Below, one piece after another: positions 23,203 to 32,905 of a stretch of 36,799 nt of DNA (its first letter is position 1; every line of letters begins with the position of its first letter). Made by a program: the position numbers and the translations under genes. The notes under the pieces are model-generated. The model searched no databases and was not told where the DNA came from. It saw only the letters and a program-made list of their open reading frames with translations. The stretch comes from Xanthomonas arboricola (GTDB taxonomy: Bacteria; Pseudomonadota; Gammaproteobacteria; Xanthomonadales; Xanthomonadaceae): positions 377,720 through 414,518 of the forward strand of contig NZ_QREM01000001.1 of assembly GCF_003353015.1 (NCBI RefSeq). The letters are read 5' to 3'.

Positions 23203-25173
23203 ATGCGTGGTTGGACGATAGGCGTGCTGGGTGTGCTGGCGTGGACAGTGGCTGGCCCGGGATACGCGCAGGGTGCGCCGGACACCGTGGACCTGGCGCC
23301 GTATCTGAAGAGCGACCAGTTCGAGCGGATCAAGATCTCGCCATCCGGCGCGTATTTTGCACTGACCATGCCGCTGGAGGATCGCACCGTGCTGGGTATC
23401 GTGCGGCGGCAGGACAAGGTGGCCACGGCCAAGATCACCGGCGGCGTCAACAGCGTGGTGGACGATTTCTGGTGGGCCAGCGATGAGCGCATCGTGGTGT
23501 CGATGGCGCAGCGGCTGGGTTCGCGCGACGAGCCGGTGGCGATCGGCCAGCTGCATGCCATCGACGCCAACGGCAAGAATGGCCGCCTGCTGGCCAGCCC
23601 GTACGGCACCAATCCGGACATCAACGGCGCGCAGTTGAAGATGGAACTGGACCCGGCCACCTACGTGCTGGATACCTTGCCGGGCGACGCGCGCAACATC
23701 CTGGTGTCGGCGGTGCCGTTCGTGGGCGATCCCAACGTCCGCATCGACAAGCTGGACATCCAGACCGGCCGGCGCACGACCGTGGCCACCTCGCCGGTAC
23801 GCCGGGCGGGGTTTGTGACCGACCAGCAAGGGCATATCCGGTTTGCCAACGGCCTGGACATCAGCAACGTCAGCAAGCTGTATTACCGCGACAACGACGA
23901 GGCGCCGTGGCGGCTGATCAACGATGCGGCCAGCAGCAAGCAGCGCCAGTTTCCGCTGGGGTTTTCCGCCGATGGCAGCCGCGCCTACCTGCAGGTGGAG
24001 CAGGCCGCCGGCACCGACGTGCTGGTGGCGTGGGACCCGGCAACCAGCAAGACGACACCGCTGCTGCACGACGATACGGTGGACCCGTACCACATCCTGC
24101 GCGATCTGGATGGCACCACGCCGATCGGTGCGTCGTACATGAGCGATCGCGTGCGCAATCGTTTCTTCGACGAAACAGCGCCCACCGCCAGGTTGTACCG
24201 CAGCCTGGAAAAAGCCTTCGACGGCAACGCGGTCTACATCACCTCGGCCACCAGCGACCGCCGCCTGGTGCTGCTGTATGTGTGGAGCGATCGCAACAAC
24301 GGCGATTATTACCTGTTCGACACGGTCAGCAAGAAGGCCGACCGGGTGTTCAGTCGCCGCGAGTGGTTTCCGCCCGATGGCGTGCCGGCGACCAGGCAGG
24401 TGAGCTTCAAGGCGCGCGATGGCCTGGAGTTGCACGGCTATCTGACCCAGCCGCTGCACGCCGAGGCAGGCAAGCCGCAACCGTTGATCGTGATGCCGCA
24501 TGGTGGCCCGTTCGGGATCTTCGACAAGTGGGAATTCGACGACGACACCCAGTTGCTGGCGGCAGCCGGTTACGCGGTGCTGCGCGTCAACTACCGCGGC
24601 TCGGCCAACTACGGCTACGCGTTCACCCAGGCCGGTGCCAGGGAATGGGGCGGACGCATGCAGGACGATGTCACCGATGCCACCCGCTGGGCCATCGGCG
24701 AAGGCATTGCCGACGCATCGCGCATCTGCATCTATGGCGCCAGCTACGGCGGATATGCGGCGCTGATGGGCGTGGCCAAGGAGCCGGCGCTGTATCGCTG
24801 CGCGGCCGGCTATGTGGGTGTCTACGATCTGGACATGATGGCGCGCGATACCGGGCGCTCCGCACGCTGGGCCAGGAACTGGACGGTCGACTGGCTGGGC
24901 GCACGCGACACCCTGGCGGCGCGCTCGCCGGTGACGCTGGCACGGCAGATCAAGGTGCCGGTGTTTCTGGCAGCCGGCGGCAAGGACGAGCGCGCGCCGA
25001 TCGAACATACCAAGGCCATGGAGCGCGCGTTGAAGGGGGCCGGGGTGCCGGTGGAGTCGCTGTACTTCCCCAACGAGGGCCACGGCTTCTATACCGAGGC
25101 GCATCGGCGCGAGTACTACACGCGCTTGCTGGCGTTCTTGAGCAAGCAGCTGGGTGGTGGGACCGCGCAGTAA
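23203..25173 (+). CDS. S9-family peptidase, exported (acylaminoacyl-peptidase-like)
   Basis: A 656-residue protein with a signal peptide (TIGVLGVLAWTVAGPGYAQ). ATG 23203 is chosen because the signal begins there; the 39 codons upstream look non-coding. A beta-propeller region (about 35-390) is followed by the prolyl-oligopeptidase catalytic domain. The triad is classical: Ser514 in YGASYGGYAAL, Asp595 in AGGKDERAP and His627 in NEGHGFY. It therefore differs from the lasso isopeptidase in the same window, which uses Glu. It is expected to cleave short peptides in the periplasm, with preference unknown. The gene is single, followed by 314 bp without genes and a convergent DPP-IV-like gene. Confidence 0.92.
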   Translation: MRGWTIGVLGVLAWTVAGPGYAQGAPDTVDLAPYLKSDQFERIKISPSGAYFALTMPLEDRTVLGIVRRQDKVATAKITGGVNSVVDDFWWASDERIVVSMAQRLGSRDEPVAIGQLHAIDANGKNGRLLASPYGTNPDINGAQLKMELDPATYVLDTLPGDARNILVSAVPFVGDPNVRIDKLDIQTGRRTTVATSPVRRAGFVTDQQGHIRFANGLDISNVSKLYYRDNDEAPWRLINDAASSKQRQFPLGFSADGSRAYLQVEQAAGTDVLVAWDPATSKTTPLLHDDTVDPYHILRDLDGTTPIGASYMSDRVRNRFFDETAPTARLYRSLEKAFDGNAVYITSATSDRRLVLLYVWSDRNNGDYYLFDTVSKKADRVFSRREWFPPDGVPATRQVSFKARDGLELHGYLTQPLHAEAGKPQPLIVMPHGGPFGIFDKWEFDDDTQLLAAAGYAVLRVNYRGSANYGYAFTQAGAREWGGRMQDDVTDATRWAIGEGIADASRICIYGASYGGYAALMGVAKEPALYRCAAGYVGVYDLDMMARDTGRSARWARNWTVDWLGARDTLAARSPVTLARQIKVPVFLAAGGKDERAPIEHTKAMERALKGAGVPVESLYFPNEGHGFYTEAHRREYYTRLLAFLSKQLGGGTAQ

Positions 25174-25487
25174 CGGGGTGGCGTTCCACCAGGTGTTGCC
25201 TGATGGGGCGCGTGATCTCGCGTGCCGGTGGTGGTGCATGCGGTTTGATGTAGCAGCTGTACCGTGTGCGCCTGCATTCCTTTGCGGTGCGGTGTTGCGG
25301 CGTTTGCGTTTGCGGGCAGGGCGTCGCGGCCGGGTCCGCTCCTACGGTTCTTGGGGGGCTGGTGGTGCCCATGACCGGGGCGGCACGACAGCGCAGGCCG
25401 GCTGCATCGCCGCTGTCCCTGCGCTCCCGGTTCAACTGCGCGATAGCGCGGCACCGTCGATGGTCGACGCTGCCGCTCCGGCGTCGC
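25174..25487. other. Intergenic stretch between convergent peptidase genes
   Basis: These 314 bp lie between two convergent S9 peptidase genes. The sequence around 25262-25320 is rich in TGCG/TTGCG words, but no clean repeat, hairpin with T-run or small gene stands out. Terminators are expected here, yet I cannot point to one with confidence. Confidence 0.5.
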
Positions 25488-27812
25488 CTACTTCTCCGGC
25501 ATCGGCTTCATTTGATACTGCGCCGGGGGCGTGGCGCCGAGCAGGTGCTGCACGAAGTAATCCCAACGGCGGCGGGCGACATAGGGGGTGAGCTCGCCGT
25601 AGCCGTGCTTGGCGTTGGGCAGCATCAGCATGTCGAAGTCCTTGTTGGCCTTGATCAGTGCATCGGCCACCAACAATGTGAGATGCGGCGACACGTTGTC
25701 GTCCAGCGTGCCGTGCACCAGCATCAGCCGGCCCTTGAGCTTGCTGGCGTGGGTGGCGTTGGCCTGGTCGTCGTAGTTGGAAGTGCCGTCCTTGTCGACG
25801 ATGTGCTCGCCGTGATACTTCTCGGCCCAGTCGTCCTCGTAGCCGCGGTTGTCGTGGTTGCCGCTTTCCGACCACGCCACCTTGAACAGCTCCGGGTAGC
25901 GCAGCATCGCGGCGGTGGACGCATTGCCGCCGCCCGAGTGCCCCCAGATGCCGACGCGGCTGGTGTCGAACCACGGATAGCGCTGGCCCAGTTCCTTCAC
26001 CGCGGCCACCTGGTCGGGCAGGGTGTTGTCGCCCATGTTGGCGTACCAGGTGTCGTGGAAGGTCTTGGAGCGCCACGGCGTGCCCATGCCGTCGATGGCG
26101 ATCACGATGAAGCCCAGTTCGGCCAGCGACTGGTTGTCGCCATGGCCGGCCAGGAAGCTGCGGCCGCGCACCGAGCCGGTCTGCGGGCCGGGGTAGACGT
26201 AGTCGATCACCGGGTACTTGCGCGCGGGATCGAAGTTCGTCGGCTTGAACATCAGCCCGTACAGCGTGGTCTTGCCATCGCGCGCCTTGACCGTGATCGG
26301 CTCCGGCGGCACCCAGCCGGCGGCCTTCAGGCGGGAGATGTCGGCGCTGGCGATGGTGCTGAGCGTGCGCCCGTCGGCCGCATCGCGCAGCACGCTCACC
26401 GGCGGCGTGACCGAGGTGGAATAGGTATCGACCAAGCGCTTGCCATCGGGCGACAGCGCGATGCTGTGGTCGGCGACCTCGGGGGTGAGCAGCACCGGCT
26501 CGCCACCGTCCAGGCTCACCTTCCACAGCTGCTGGTAGTACGGGTCCACGCCCGGCGTGCGGCCGACGCCGACAAACCATGCCGTGCGCGTCACCGGGTC
26601 CACGCGCAGCAGTTCGGTGACGTTGCCCTCGCCGCTGGTGATCGCGCGCTTGGGTTTGCCGGTGGCCAGGTCGTAGAGATACAGCTGGCCCCAGTCGCTG
26701 CGCTCGGAGAACCACACCGCCTCGTTGCTGCCGGGCAGGTAGGCCCAGTTGGCGGCGACCTGGCCGCTTTCGTAATAGGTCTTGGCGGTTTCGTCGAAGG
26801 CAGTGCGCACCGCGCCGGTGCCGGCATCGGCGATGCGCAGCCAGACCTGCTTGTGGAAGCGCGAGGTCGAGGCGAACGCCAGGGTCTTGCTGTCCGGCGC
26901 CCATTTCACGTCATCCCACAGGCCCGGCGAGCAGCTGACGTCGTCGCACAGCGTGGAGCGGTGCTGGTCGGCGGGCATCTTCAGCCGCACCACGCTGGCG
27001 CTGGGCACGTCGATGATGACGCGCTCGATCATGGTCACGTCCTTGTCGCCGGCCATCGGGTATTTCCACGCCTGCAGTTCCGGATGCCCGAGCTTGGTGC
27101 TGACCAGGTACATGTCGCCGGTCTTGCGCTGGTCCTGCTGGAAGGTGGCGATCTTGCGCGAGTCCGGCGACCACGCCACGATGGCGTTGTCGCTGTGCTG
27201 CCAGCCGGCGTTGTCGGTGGCGTAGCCGAAGTTTTCCACGCCATCGCGGGTGAGCTGGGTCTCCTTGCCGCTGGCCAGATCACGCACCCACAGGTTCCAG
27301 TTGCGGATGAAGGCTTCGCTGCGCTTGTCCGGCGACAGCACGCCCGGTTCGGGCTTGTCCTGCGCATACAGCTTGCTGCAGCGCGTACGGGCGTCGCAGA
27401 CCACCGCGGTGTCGCGCACGTTGAGGCGGTAGCGGCCATCGGCGCCCAGGCTGACCTTGGGCGCCAGGGTGGCGGCCTTGAGCGGCTTGTCGCCGGTCTT
27501 GAGCAGGGTGTTGAGCGCGGCGGCCAGCGCCGCGGGCTTGAACAGCGGCGCGGTCTTGCCGGTGGCGGTGTCCAGCTGCAGCAGGCGGTCGCCCCTGGCA
27601 TCGTGGTCGACGTAGACCACATGGGTGGCATCCAGCCAGGTCACGCGCGTGGGAGCATGGTCGACCAGCGGCTGCGCGGCGTAGTGGATCAGGCGCTCGG
27701 CGCGCGCGTAGTCGGCCTCGGTCACGCGCGCTGCCTGCGCGCTGGCCACGGCGGGCAGCAGGGCGCTCATCACGACAGCGAGCAGGTGGCGCAACGGCAA
27801 CGGTATGGGCAT
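25488..27812 (-). CDS. Dipeptidyl peptidase IV-like S9 peptidase, exported
   Basis: A 774-residue protein with a signal peptide (LPLRHLLAVVMSALLPAVAS AQA) from ATG 27812, which follows a GAGGT site. The N-terminal propeller has the DPP-IV N-region features (SPDKRSEAFIRNWNLWVRDL and WSPDSRKIATFQQDQRK). The catalytic domain shows Ser626 in WGHSGGGNAS, Asp705 in HGTLDDNVS and His736 in NAKHGYGE. Such enzymes remove dipeptides from peptide N-termini in the periplasm and feed peptide use. The longer frame upstream is a shadow of the neighbouring lipoprotein gene. It is on the same strand as that lipoprotein, 160 bp downstream. Confidence 0.93.
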   Translation of the reverse strand: MPIPLPLRHLLAVVMSALLPAVASAQAARVTEADYARAERLIHYAAQPLVDHAPTRVTWLDATHVVYVDHDARGDRLLQLDTATGKTAPLFKPAALAAALNTLLKTGDKPLKAATLAPKVSLGADGRYRLNVRDTAVVCDARTRCSKLYAQDKPEPGVLSPDKRSEAFIRNWNLWVRDLASGKETQLTRDGVENFGYATDNAGWQHSDNAIVAWSPDSRKIATFQQDQRKTGDMYLVSTKLGHPELQAWKYPMAGDKDVTMIERVIIDVPSASVVRLKMPADQHRSTLCDDVSCSPGLWDDVKWAPDSKTLAFASTSRFHKQVWLRIADAGTGAVRTAFDETAKTYYESGQVAANWAYLPGSNEAVWFSERSDWGQLYLYDLATGKPKRAITSGEGNVTELLRVDPVTRTAWFVGVGRTPGVDPYYQQLWKVSLDGGEPVLLTPEVADHSIALSPDGKRLVDTYSTSVTPPVSVLRDAADGRTLSTIASADISRLKAAGWVPPEPITVKARDGKTTLYGLMFKPTNFDPARKYPVIDYVYPGPQTGSVRGRSFLAGHGDNQSLAELGFIVIAIDGMGTPWRSKTFHDTWYANMGDNTLPDQVAAVKELGQRYPWFDTSRVGIWGHSGGGNASTAAMLRYPELFKVAWSESGNHDNRGYEDDWAEKYHGEHIVDKDGTSNYDDQANATHASKLKGRLMLVHGTLDDNVSPHLTLLVADALIKANKDFDMLMLPNAKHGYGELTPYVARRRWDYFVQHLLGATPPAQYQMKPMPEK

Positions 27813-27972
27813 GTGGACCTCATCGAAAGGGTGCGCGCCGACAACGGCGGTGCAACCTCGCATGCTACGTGCGCAGGGGGGACATGCGACCCTGCCAAAC
27901 GTCGTGCCTTGTTGTGGACCGAAGATGCCAGGCGTGGTGCTGCAGGTGCTGCGCGCCCTGCGGTACGGGCGG

Positions 27973-29064
27973 CTACTTGCCCATGCACTGCTTCCAGCGC
28001 GCGTTGACCCGCTGCGCGAACCAGGCGGTGGTGAGGGTGCGGGTGATCTTGGGGCTGTCCAGCGTGATGCCGGGCAGCACCGCCCGTGGCAGCGGTTTGC
28101 CGGCACTGCGCTCGGCCAGCGCGAACACCTGGCGATACAGCTCGGTGTCCTCGAACTCGGCGGAGTTGCCGGCTTCCAGGGCGCGGCGGAGCTCACGGTC
28201 GCTCATCGCCAGCTGGCTGCCCAGGGCGCGCGCGGCGCGTTCGGTGCCGCCGGGCGCATCCAGGCTGGCGCCCGGCGTCAGCAGGTCGCCGTCCAGGCTC
28301 AACGCGATCCCGCTGGCCTTGCCCAGCGCGGCCTGGAACGCGGCATTGCGGCTGGCGTACCAGCCGGCATTGAAGTCGGCAAAGCGGTACAGCAGCGCGT
28401 CGTAACTGGCCGGGTAGCCGAGCAGGTGCCGGGTGCCGAACCACAGCCCGCCGCGACGGCTGAACACCTCGTGGCGGATCGAGTCGCCAGGCGGGTACGG
28501 GTAACGGTCTGCATGCTGCTCGGCAAAGGCGATGCTGACCTGCATCGGCCCGGCGGTATGCACCGGATTGAGCCCGTCGAACAGGCGCGTGCCCAGCGGC
28601 ACGCTGCCGGTGAAGTCTTCGAAGATGCGGCTCAGCTCCTGCTCGGTGCGCGCGCTGGCAATGCGCGTGGCATAGCTGCGGCCGTCGGGCGAGTCGATGC
28701 GCAAGGCGGCATCGACCATGAAGCCGGGGATGTGGTGCGCGCTGGCGCGGCGGTCGATCTCCGCGCGCGAAATCCTGCCGAGATTGGGCACGACCGGGTT
28801 GGCCTGGTAGGTGGACTCCTGCTCGGTCACCGCCAGCACTGCGCAGATGTGCTCGGCGCTGGTGTCCAGCCCCTGCGAGGACAGCGCCACGTACACATCG
28901 TCGGCCCAGCCGGCGCGGTCGGCCAGCGTGGCCGGCAGGCGCCGGGCGATGTCGGCCTTGACTGCGTCCGGGGAGCGTTGTGGCGCGCGCGGCGCCTGGG
29001 TGGCGCAGGCCGACAGCAAGGCGACGGCAAGCAGCGTGAGCAGGCGGGGCAGGTGGAATGTCAC
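27973..29064 (-). CDS. DUF1615-family lipoprotein
   Basis: A 363-residue protein from GTG 29064, about five bases after a GGAG site. The lipobox L-L-S-A-C (Cys20) gives a lipid-anchored periplasmic protein. The sequence has ICAVLAVTEQESTYQANPVV P and NPVHTAGPMQVSIAFAEQHA, which resemble lytic-transglycosylase-type glycan-binding segments with an E-Q-E-S motif, so the family may act on or near the cell wall. That is a resemblance only. GTG is preferred to the longer frame because the signal peptide starts exactly there. Confidence 0.83.
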   Translation of the reverse strand: MTFHLPRLLTLLAVALLSACATQAPRAPQRSPDAVKADIARRLPATLADRAGWADDVYVALSSQGLDTSAEHICAVLAVTEQESTYQANPVVPNLGRISRAEIDRRASAHHIPGFMVDAALRIDSPDGRSYATRIASARTEQELSRIFEDFTGSVPLGTRLFDGLNPVHTAGPMQVSIAFAEQHADRYPYPPGDSIRHEVFSRRGGLWFGTRHLLGYPASYDALLYRFADFNAGWYASRNAAFQAALGKASGIALSLDGDLLTPGASLDAPGGTERAARALGSQLAMSDRELRRALEAGNSAEFEDTELYRQVFALAERSAGKPLPRAVLPGITLDSPKITRTLTTAWFAQRVNARWKQCMGK

Positions 29065-29494
29065 GACATCTCCAGGTTCGGGGGGGCGGCAGGTGCCGTG
29101 CGGCAGTTTACGTGGCTGTCGCAACGCGGCTGCCTCTTGCGCCGTGGCGCGGCGCCGGCGTGGGTTGCCGGCTGCGCCGCGGTGCCTGGCAAGGCACACG
29201 GTCGCAGGCCACTACCAGCGCGCGTTGCAGGCCGATTCAAGCCGGCTGCATGCAGGCCGATAACGATCCCGGCGCAATGCGTGGCGATCACATGACCTGC
29301 CGCGTACGCCAGTCATCATGACCGTGTGTTCGCATCGCGGCGCCAGACAGGCGCCGAGATCGTGCCGATTCCACCGCCCGCCAACCATGGGAGAGCTAGC
29401 GTGCCGCAGCAACCAGCAAACCCGGGACGGTCCGGGCGGCATGTCCCGTGCACGGCAGCCATGCGGTGCGGCTCATCGTCGCCGTGAGCGGGCG
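29065..29494. other. Intergenic stretch between divergent genes
   Basis: These 430 bp separate the DUF1615 gene (minus) from the diguanylate cyclase (plus). The plus frame is open from 29318, but its first 59 codons have non-coding composition and precede the signal peptide. No repeat, hairpin or clear promoter was seen. Confidence 0.5.
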
Positions 29495-31378
29495 ATGAGC
29501 AGTGCGACGCCCCGCTGGCGGCGCATGGTCGTCGCGATGGCCGCAATGGCCGCGATGCTGTGCAGTGCGTCGCTGTGGGCGCAGCCGCAGCCGTGGAAGA
29601 GCATCGAAACCGCCACGATCGACGACCCCAGGGCCGCCCTGCAGGCCGCCCAGGCCGCGTTGCAGCGTGCCCGCAGCGATGGCGATGCCGACGCGCAGTT
29701 CTGGGCCCTGCTGGCGCAGGCGCGCGTGCTGATTTCCCTGGAAGAGAGCGAGCACCGTCAGGCGGCACTGGCGCAGGCGCGTGCGATGTTGACGAAAATG
29801 CACGGCAACACGGCGCAGGCGCAGCTGTGGCTGGCGATCGTGCAGGCGCTCAGCGATGTGCGCGAGAGCCCCAATCGCGGCATATTGGCGCGGCTGAACG
29901 CGTTGCGCCAGCAGGCGCGCGCGCTGGGGCGCAACGATCTGCTGTGCGAGATCGAGGCGGTCGACATGTGGAGCATGCTCGCGTCCGGCAGCAGCGACGA
30001 GGCCTGGAACGCCGCGCAGACCACCTACCAGTGCGCAGTGCGCGAACACATCCTGGGCATGGAGCTGGATGCCCTGACCCAGCTCGGCTCGCTGGCCAGC
30101 CGCGTAGGTGGCCGCTCGACCGAGGACAACGACGCCGAAGACTACCTGCTGCGCGCCCTGGAGCGCTTGCGCGGCCAGCCGGCGCGCTTCCAGCGCAGCC
30201 TGATCGAGTACGAATACGGCACTTCGCTGGCGACGCAGCAGCCGGACGCGGCGCTGCTGCATTTCAGGCGTGCGCTGGCACTCAGTCGCGAGCTGGGCGA
30301 CCAGGCCGGCGTGGCCGCGGCCTTGACCAGCGGCAGCGAGGTCCTGATCCAGGCCGGCGATGCCACCGCGGCATTGGCGATGGCGCGCGAGGCGCTGCCA
30401 TTGATGCAACGCCAGGGCAATGTCGGCCGGGTGGCCGCCTGCCACGCGGTGTTGCTGCAGGCATTGACCGCGCTCAAGTCCGACAGCCTGGGCGTGGAGA
30501 TCGTCGCAGCCAAGGCGTCGGACGATCCCCATCTGTCGCTGGGACGGCGCGCGCAATTGCTCGATGCCATTGCCCAGGCGCTGGCGGCGGAAGGGCGGCA
30601 TGCCGAAGCGTTCCAGGAGCTGCAACACGCCAACACGCTGCGCGCGCAGAGCCTGGATCGCCAGCGCGACACGGTGATGCTGCGCCTGCAGGCGCGTTAC
30701 GAAGATGCGCGCCGCGATGCCGAAACCGCCGAGCTGCGCCGGCGCAGCGAGACTGCGCAACTGGCCCTGCAGGCCCGCGAAGCCGGTCAACGCAGCTTGT
30801 GGATCGCCTTGTGCGCGGCCTGCCTGTTGCTGCTGGGGGCGCTGGTGGTGCTGGCCTTCGGTGCGTGCCATCGGCGGCAACTCTCGCGGCTGGCGATGCG
30901 CGACGAACTTACCGGCCTGCCCAACCGCCGCGCCATTCGTGCCGAGGCGCAGCAGCAGGTCGAGCAATCGGTGCGTTCGCAGGTGCCGTGCATGCTGGCA
31001 TTGATCGATCTGGACCACTTCAAGCTGATCAACGACGTGCACGGGCACGCCGCCGGCGATGCCGTGCTCAAGGCGCTGGCCTGCGCCTCCAGGCTGGCGC
31101 TGCGGACGCAGGATCGGCTGGGACGGCTGGGCGGCGAGGAATTCCTGCTGGTGCTGCCGGGCTGCAGCGAAGAGGAGATTCCCGCGGTGTTTACGCGGTT
31201 GCGAAACGCAGTGGCCGCGATCGAGATCGCCGGCCTGCCCGCCGGCCAGCCGGTGCGCTTCTGCATGGGCGCGGTGAGCGTGACTGCAGGAACCGGTCTG
31301 GATGTGCTGCTGGGGCAGGCCGATCTTGCCCTGTATGCCGCCAAGACCGCCGGGCGCGATCAGTGGGCGGTGTGTTGA
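29495..31378 (+). CDS. Diguanylate cyclase with periplasmic TPR-like sensor
   Basis: A 627-residue protein. A signal/anchor segment (RMVVAMAAMAAMLCSASLWA) leads to a long helical region of about 390 residues with TPR-like repeats (ALLHFRRALALSRELGDQAG, then ALAMAREALPLMQRQGNVGR), presumably periplasmic. A coiled coil, a membrane helix at about 433-458 (SLWIALCAACLLLLGALVVL) and a GGDEF domain follow. The active loop is G-G-E-E-F (546-550). An R-T-Q-D product-inhibition site (537-540) lies exactly five residues before it, so the enzyme is probably active and feedback-controlled. It makes cyclic di-GMP, which in Xanthomonas steers motility, biofilm and virulence. ATG 29495 is chosen because the signal starts there. 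The sensed ligand is unknown. Confidence 0.92.
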   Translation: MSSATPRWRRMVVAMAAMAAMLCSASLWAQPQPWKSIETATIDDPRAALQAAQAALQRARSDGDADAQFWALLAQARVLISLEESEHRQAALAQARAMLTKMHGNTAQAQLWLAIVQALSDVRESPNRGILARLNALRQQARALGRNDLLCEIEAVDMWSMLASGSSDEAWNAAQTTYQCAVREHILGMELDALTQLGSLASRVGGRSTEDNDAEDYLLRALERLRGQPARFQRSLIEYEYGTSLATQQPDAALLHFRRALALSRELGDQAGVAAALTSGSEVLIQAGDATAALAMAREALPLMQRQGNVGRVAACHAVLLQALTALKSDSLGVEIVAAKASDDPHLSLGRRAQLLDAIAQALAAEGRHAEAFQELQHANTLRAQSLDRQRDTVMLRLQARYEDARRDAETAELRRRSETAQLALQAREAGQRSLWIALCAACLLLLGALVVLAFGACHRRQLSRLAMRDELTGLPNRRAIRAEAQQQVEQSVRSQVPCMLALIDLDHFKLINDVHGHAAGDAVLKALACASRLALRTQDRLGRLGGEEFLLVLPGCSEEEIPAVFTRLRNAVAAIEIAGLPAGQPVRFCMGAVSVTAGTGLDVLLGQADLALYAAKTAGRDQWAVC

Positions 31379-31557
31379 GGCGTGGATGAGGGCGGCTGCG
31401 GCCTGGCTGCGTCAGCACTCACGGAGGCACCGGGTGCAGCGCGCGCGGTGGTGCGTGGCCCAGCAGCGCATGGCCTGTCCGTGTGTCTCCGGCACGTTGT
31501 GGCAGCTGCCGCAACGGCAAGATGGCGCCCTGCGGGACGCCATCGGCACTGCGCTGG

Positions 31558-32103
31558 TTACCGGCTGACTTCCTGCATCGGAATCTTGTGCTGCTGGGCA
31601 TACGCGCGCTGTGCGGTGTTCAGGGCTTGCATGTCGGTATCGAGCCGGGCGGCCACGGTTTCCAGGTCCGTGGCCAACGGCGCCAGCTCGGTGTTGCTGT
31701 AGCCGTCGGGCAGGGCGGCCATGCGTTCGAGCGCGGCCATCATCGCGTCGGCACTTGCGAGGTAGGCAGACAGCTTGCCGTCCAGGTCCCTGGCGTTGTC
31801 GGGCACGCCCGAGGCCATGGCGGTATTGGCCTGCGCATTGGCGGCCAGTGCCTTGCGCTGGCTACCCAGCGCGGTCTTGTAGCTGTCCAGCGGCTTGTGC
31901 GCGACGGCATCGGTCACCAGGCCTTGCCCACGGTCGCCCAACACCCACGGGTCAACGATGGTGACCGCGCCATTCCAGACCGAGATGTTGTGCAGCAGGT
32001 AGTCGCTGGAGGAGAGCGTGGAGGCACCGGTGGCGGCGCCGCCACCGCAGGAGGCAAGCAGCAGGCCGAAAGAGACAAGCAGGAACGTGGTGAACGTCTT
32101 CAA
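31558..32103 (-). CDS. Hypothetical lipoprotein with TTG start
   Basis: A 181-residue protein. The frame has upstream codons, but a perfect lipoprotein signal begins at TTG 32103: L/M-K-T-F-T-T-F-L-L-V, then SFGLLLASC with Cys19. I therefore choose the rare TTG start. The mature protein is helical and Ala-rich (DLDGKLSAYLASADAMMAAL, DLETVAARLDTDMQALNTAQ), likely a small helical bundle in the periplasm. There is a conserved-looking N-part SSDYLLHNISVWNGAVTIVD. I know no function. It is convergent with the diguanylate cyclase gene. Confidence 0.7.
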   Translation of the reverse strand: MKTFTTFLLVSFGLLLASCGGGAATGASTLSSSDYLLHNISVWNGAVTIVDPWVLGDRGQGLVTDAVAHKPLDSYKTALGSQRKALAANAQANTAMASGVPDNARDLDGKLSAYLASADAMMAALERMAALPDGYSNTELAPLATDLETVAARLDTDMQALNTAQRAYAQQHKIPMQEVSR

Positions 32104-32411
32104 GGCGAAAGATCCCTGGTACGGGGCCGTTGTCGCCAATGCATGGCGAAGACGGCAAAAACCCCAAGGAAGCGCCCGGACAATCCATGTTGCACTGTTG
32201 CTGGCCATCTTCCCTGAGACGAATGCAGCGTGGAGCATTCCATTCACTCTGAGCGAGTGCGCTGCGCCACCAGCATAGCGGCCGCGCTCAGGCGGCAGGT
32301 GCGGGTCATGCGCGCGCTGCGCGACCACCAGGTGTTGCATGCGTGCGCTGGATGGCCTTGGCCGGTTGCGCTGCGCGTACACTGCGCCGCCCCCATCGAA
32401 CCGATGCCTGC

Positions 32412-32735
32412 GTGAAAAAAAAGCGGCCCAAATCACCGCCACCTGCGCCAGCTCCCGCAACGTCCCGGATTCACGAATGGATCATCGGCGGGGGGGCGGT
32501 TGTCGTGGCGATCGCCTGTTGCGTGCGGCTGTGGCTGTTGCTGGAGGCGATCGTCACGGGGCGCTATATCAGCGTCGTCCGCGGCCGGCCGACCAGGATC
32601 TTCCATGCGGATGCAGACCCGCAGCGGTTCTGGATCGCCATCGGCTGGGATGCGTTGCTGACCAGTGTGCCGTTGGCGGTCATCGCCTGGTTCGCCTACG
32701 TTGCCTGGACGCCGCACAGACGCGGCCGGCGATGA
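32412..32735 (+). CDS. Small two-helix membrane protein, hypothetical
   Basis: A 107-residue protein beginning at GTG 32412 with a basic, Pro-rich head (KKKRPKSPPPAPAPA). Two membrane segments follow, IIGGGAVVVAIACCVRLWLLL and ALLTSVPLAVIAWFAYVAW, joined by a short stretch with G-R-Y-I-S-V-V-R-G. No family is recognised. The frame is open to 32343, but the basic head followed by membrane helices gives a typical start here. Confidence 0.6.
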   Translation: MKKKRPKSPPPAPAPATSRIHEWIIGGGAVVVAIACCVRLWLLLEAIVTGRYISVVRGRPTRIFHADADPQRFWIAIGWDALLTSVPLAVIAWFAYVAWTPHRRGRR

Positions 32736-32905
32736 CCTGCGCGGTGTTCCACCGCGTGCGCAACTGCGGTGCCGCACCGTCGACGACGACGCGGCTGCGC
32801 AGGCGTGCGGCGGGCCGCTGTTTGGGACACGGTGTTGATCAGCAAACGGGTCACGGGGCCGTGGCAACCGCCTGCGCCGATCAACACCTGCGCGTCATGC
32901 GGCAA

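Noticed and set aside
23179-25239. A 686-codon open frame on the minus strand
   Set aside because: It is antisense to the S9 peptidase at 23203-25173 and has Arg/His/Gln-rich shadow composition.
25266-28007. A 913-codon open frame on the plus strand
   Set aside because: It lies antisense to the DPP-IV-like gene, whose motifs and signal peptide are clear; the plus frame shows no recognisable protein.
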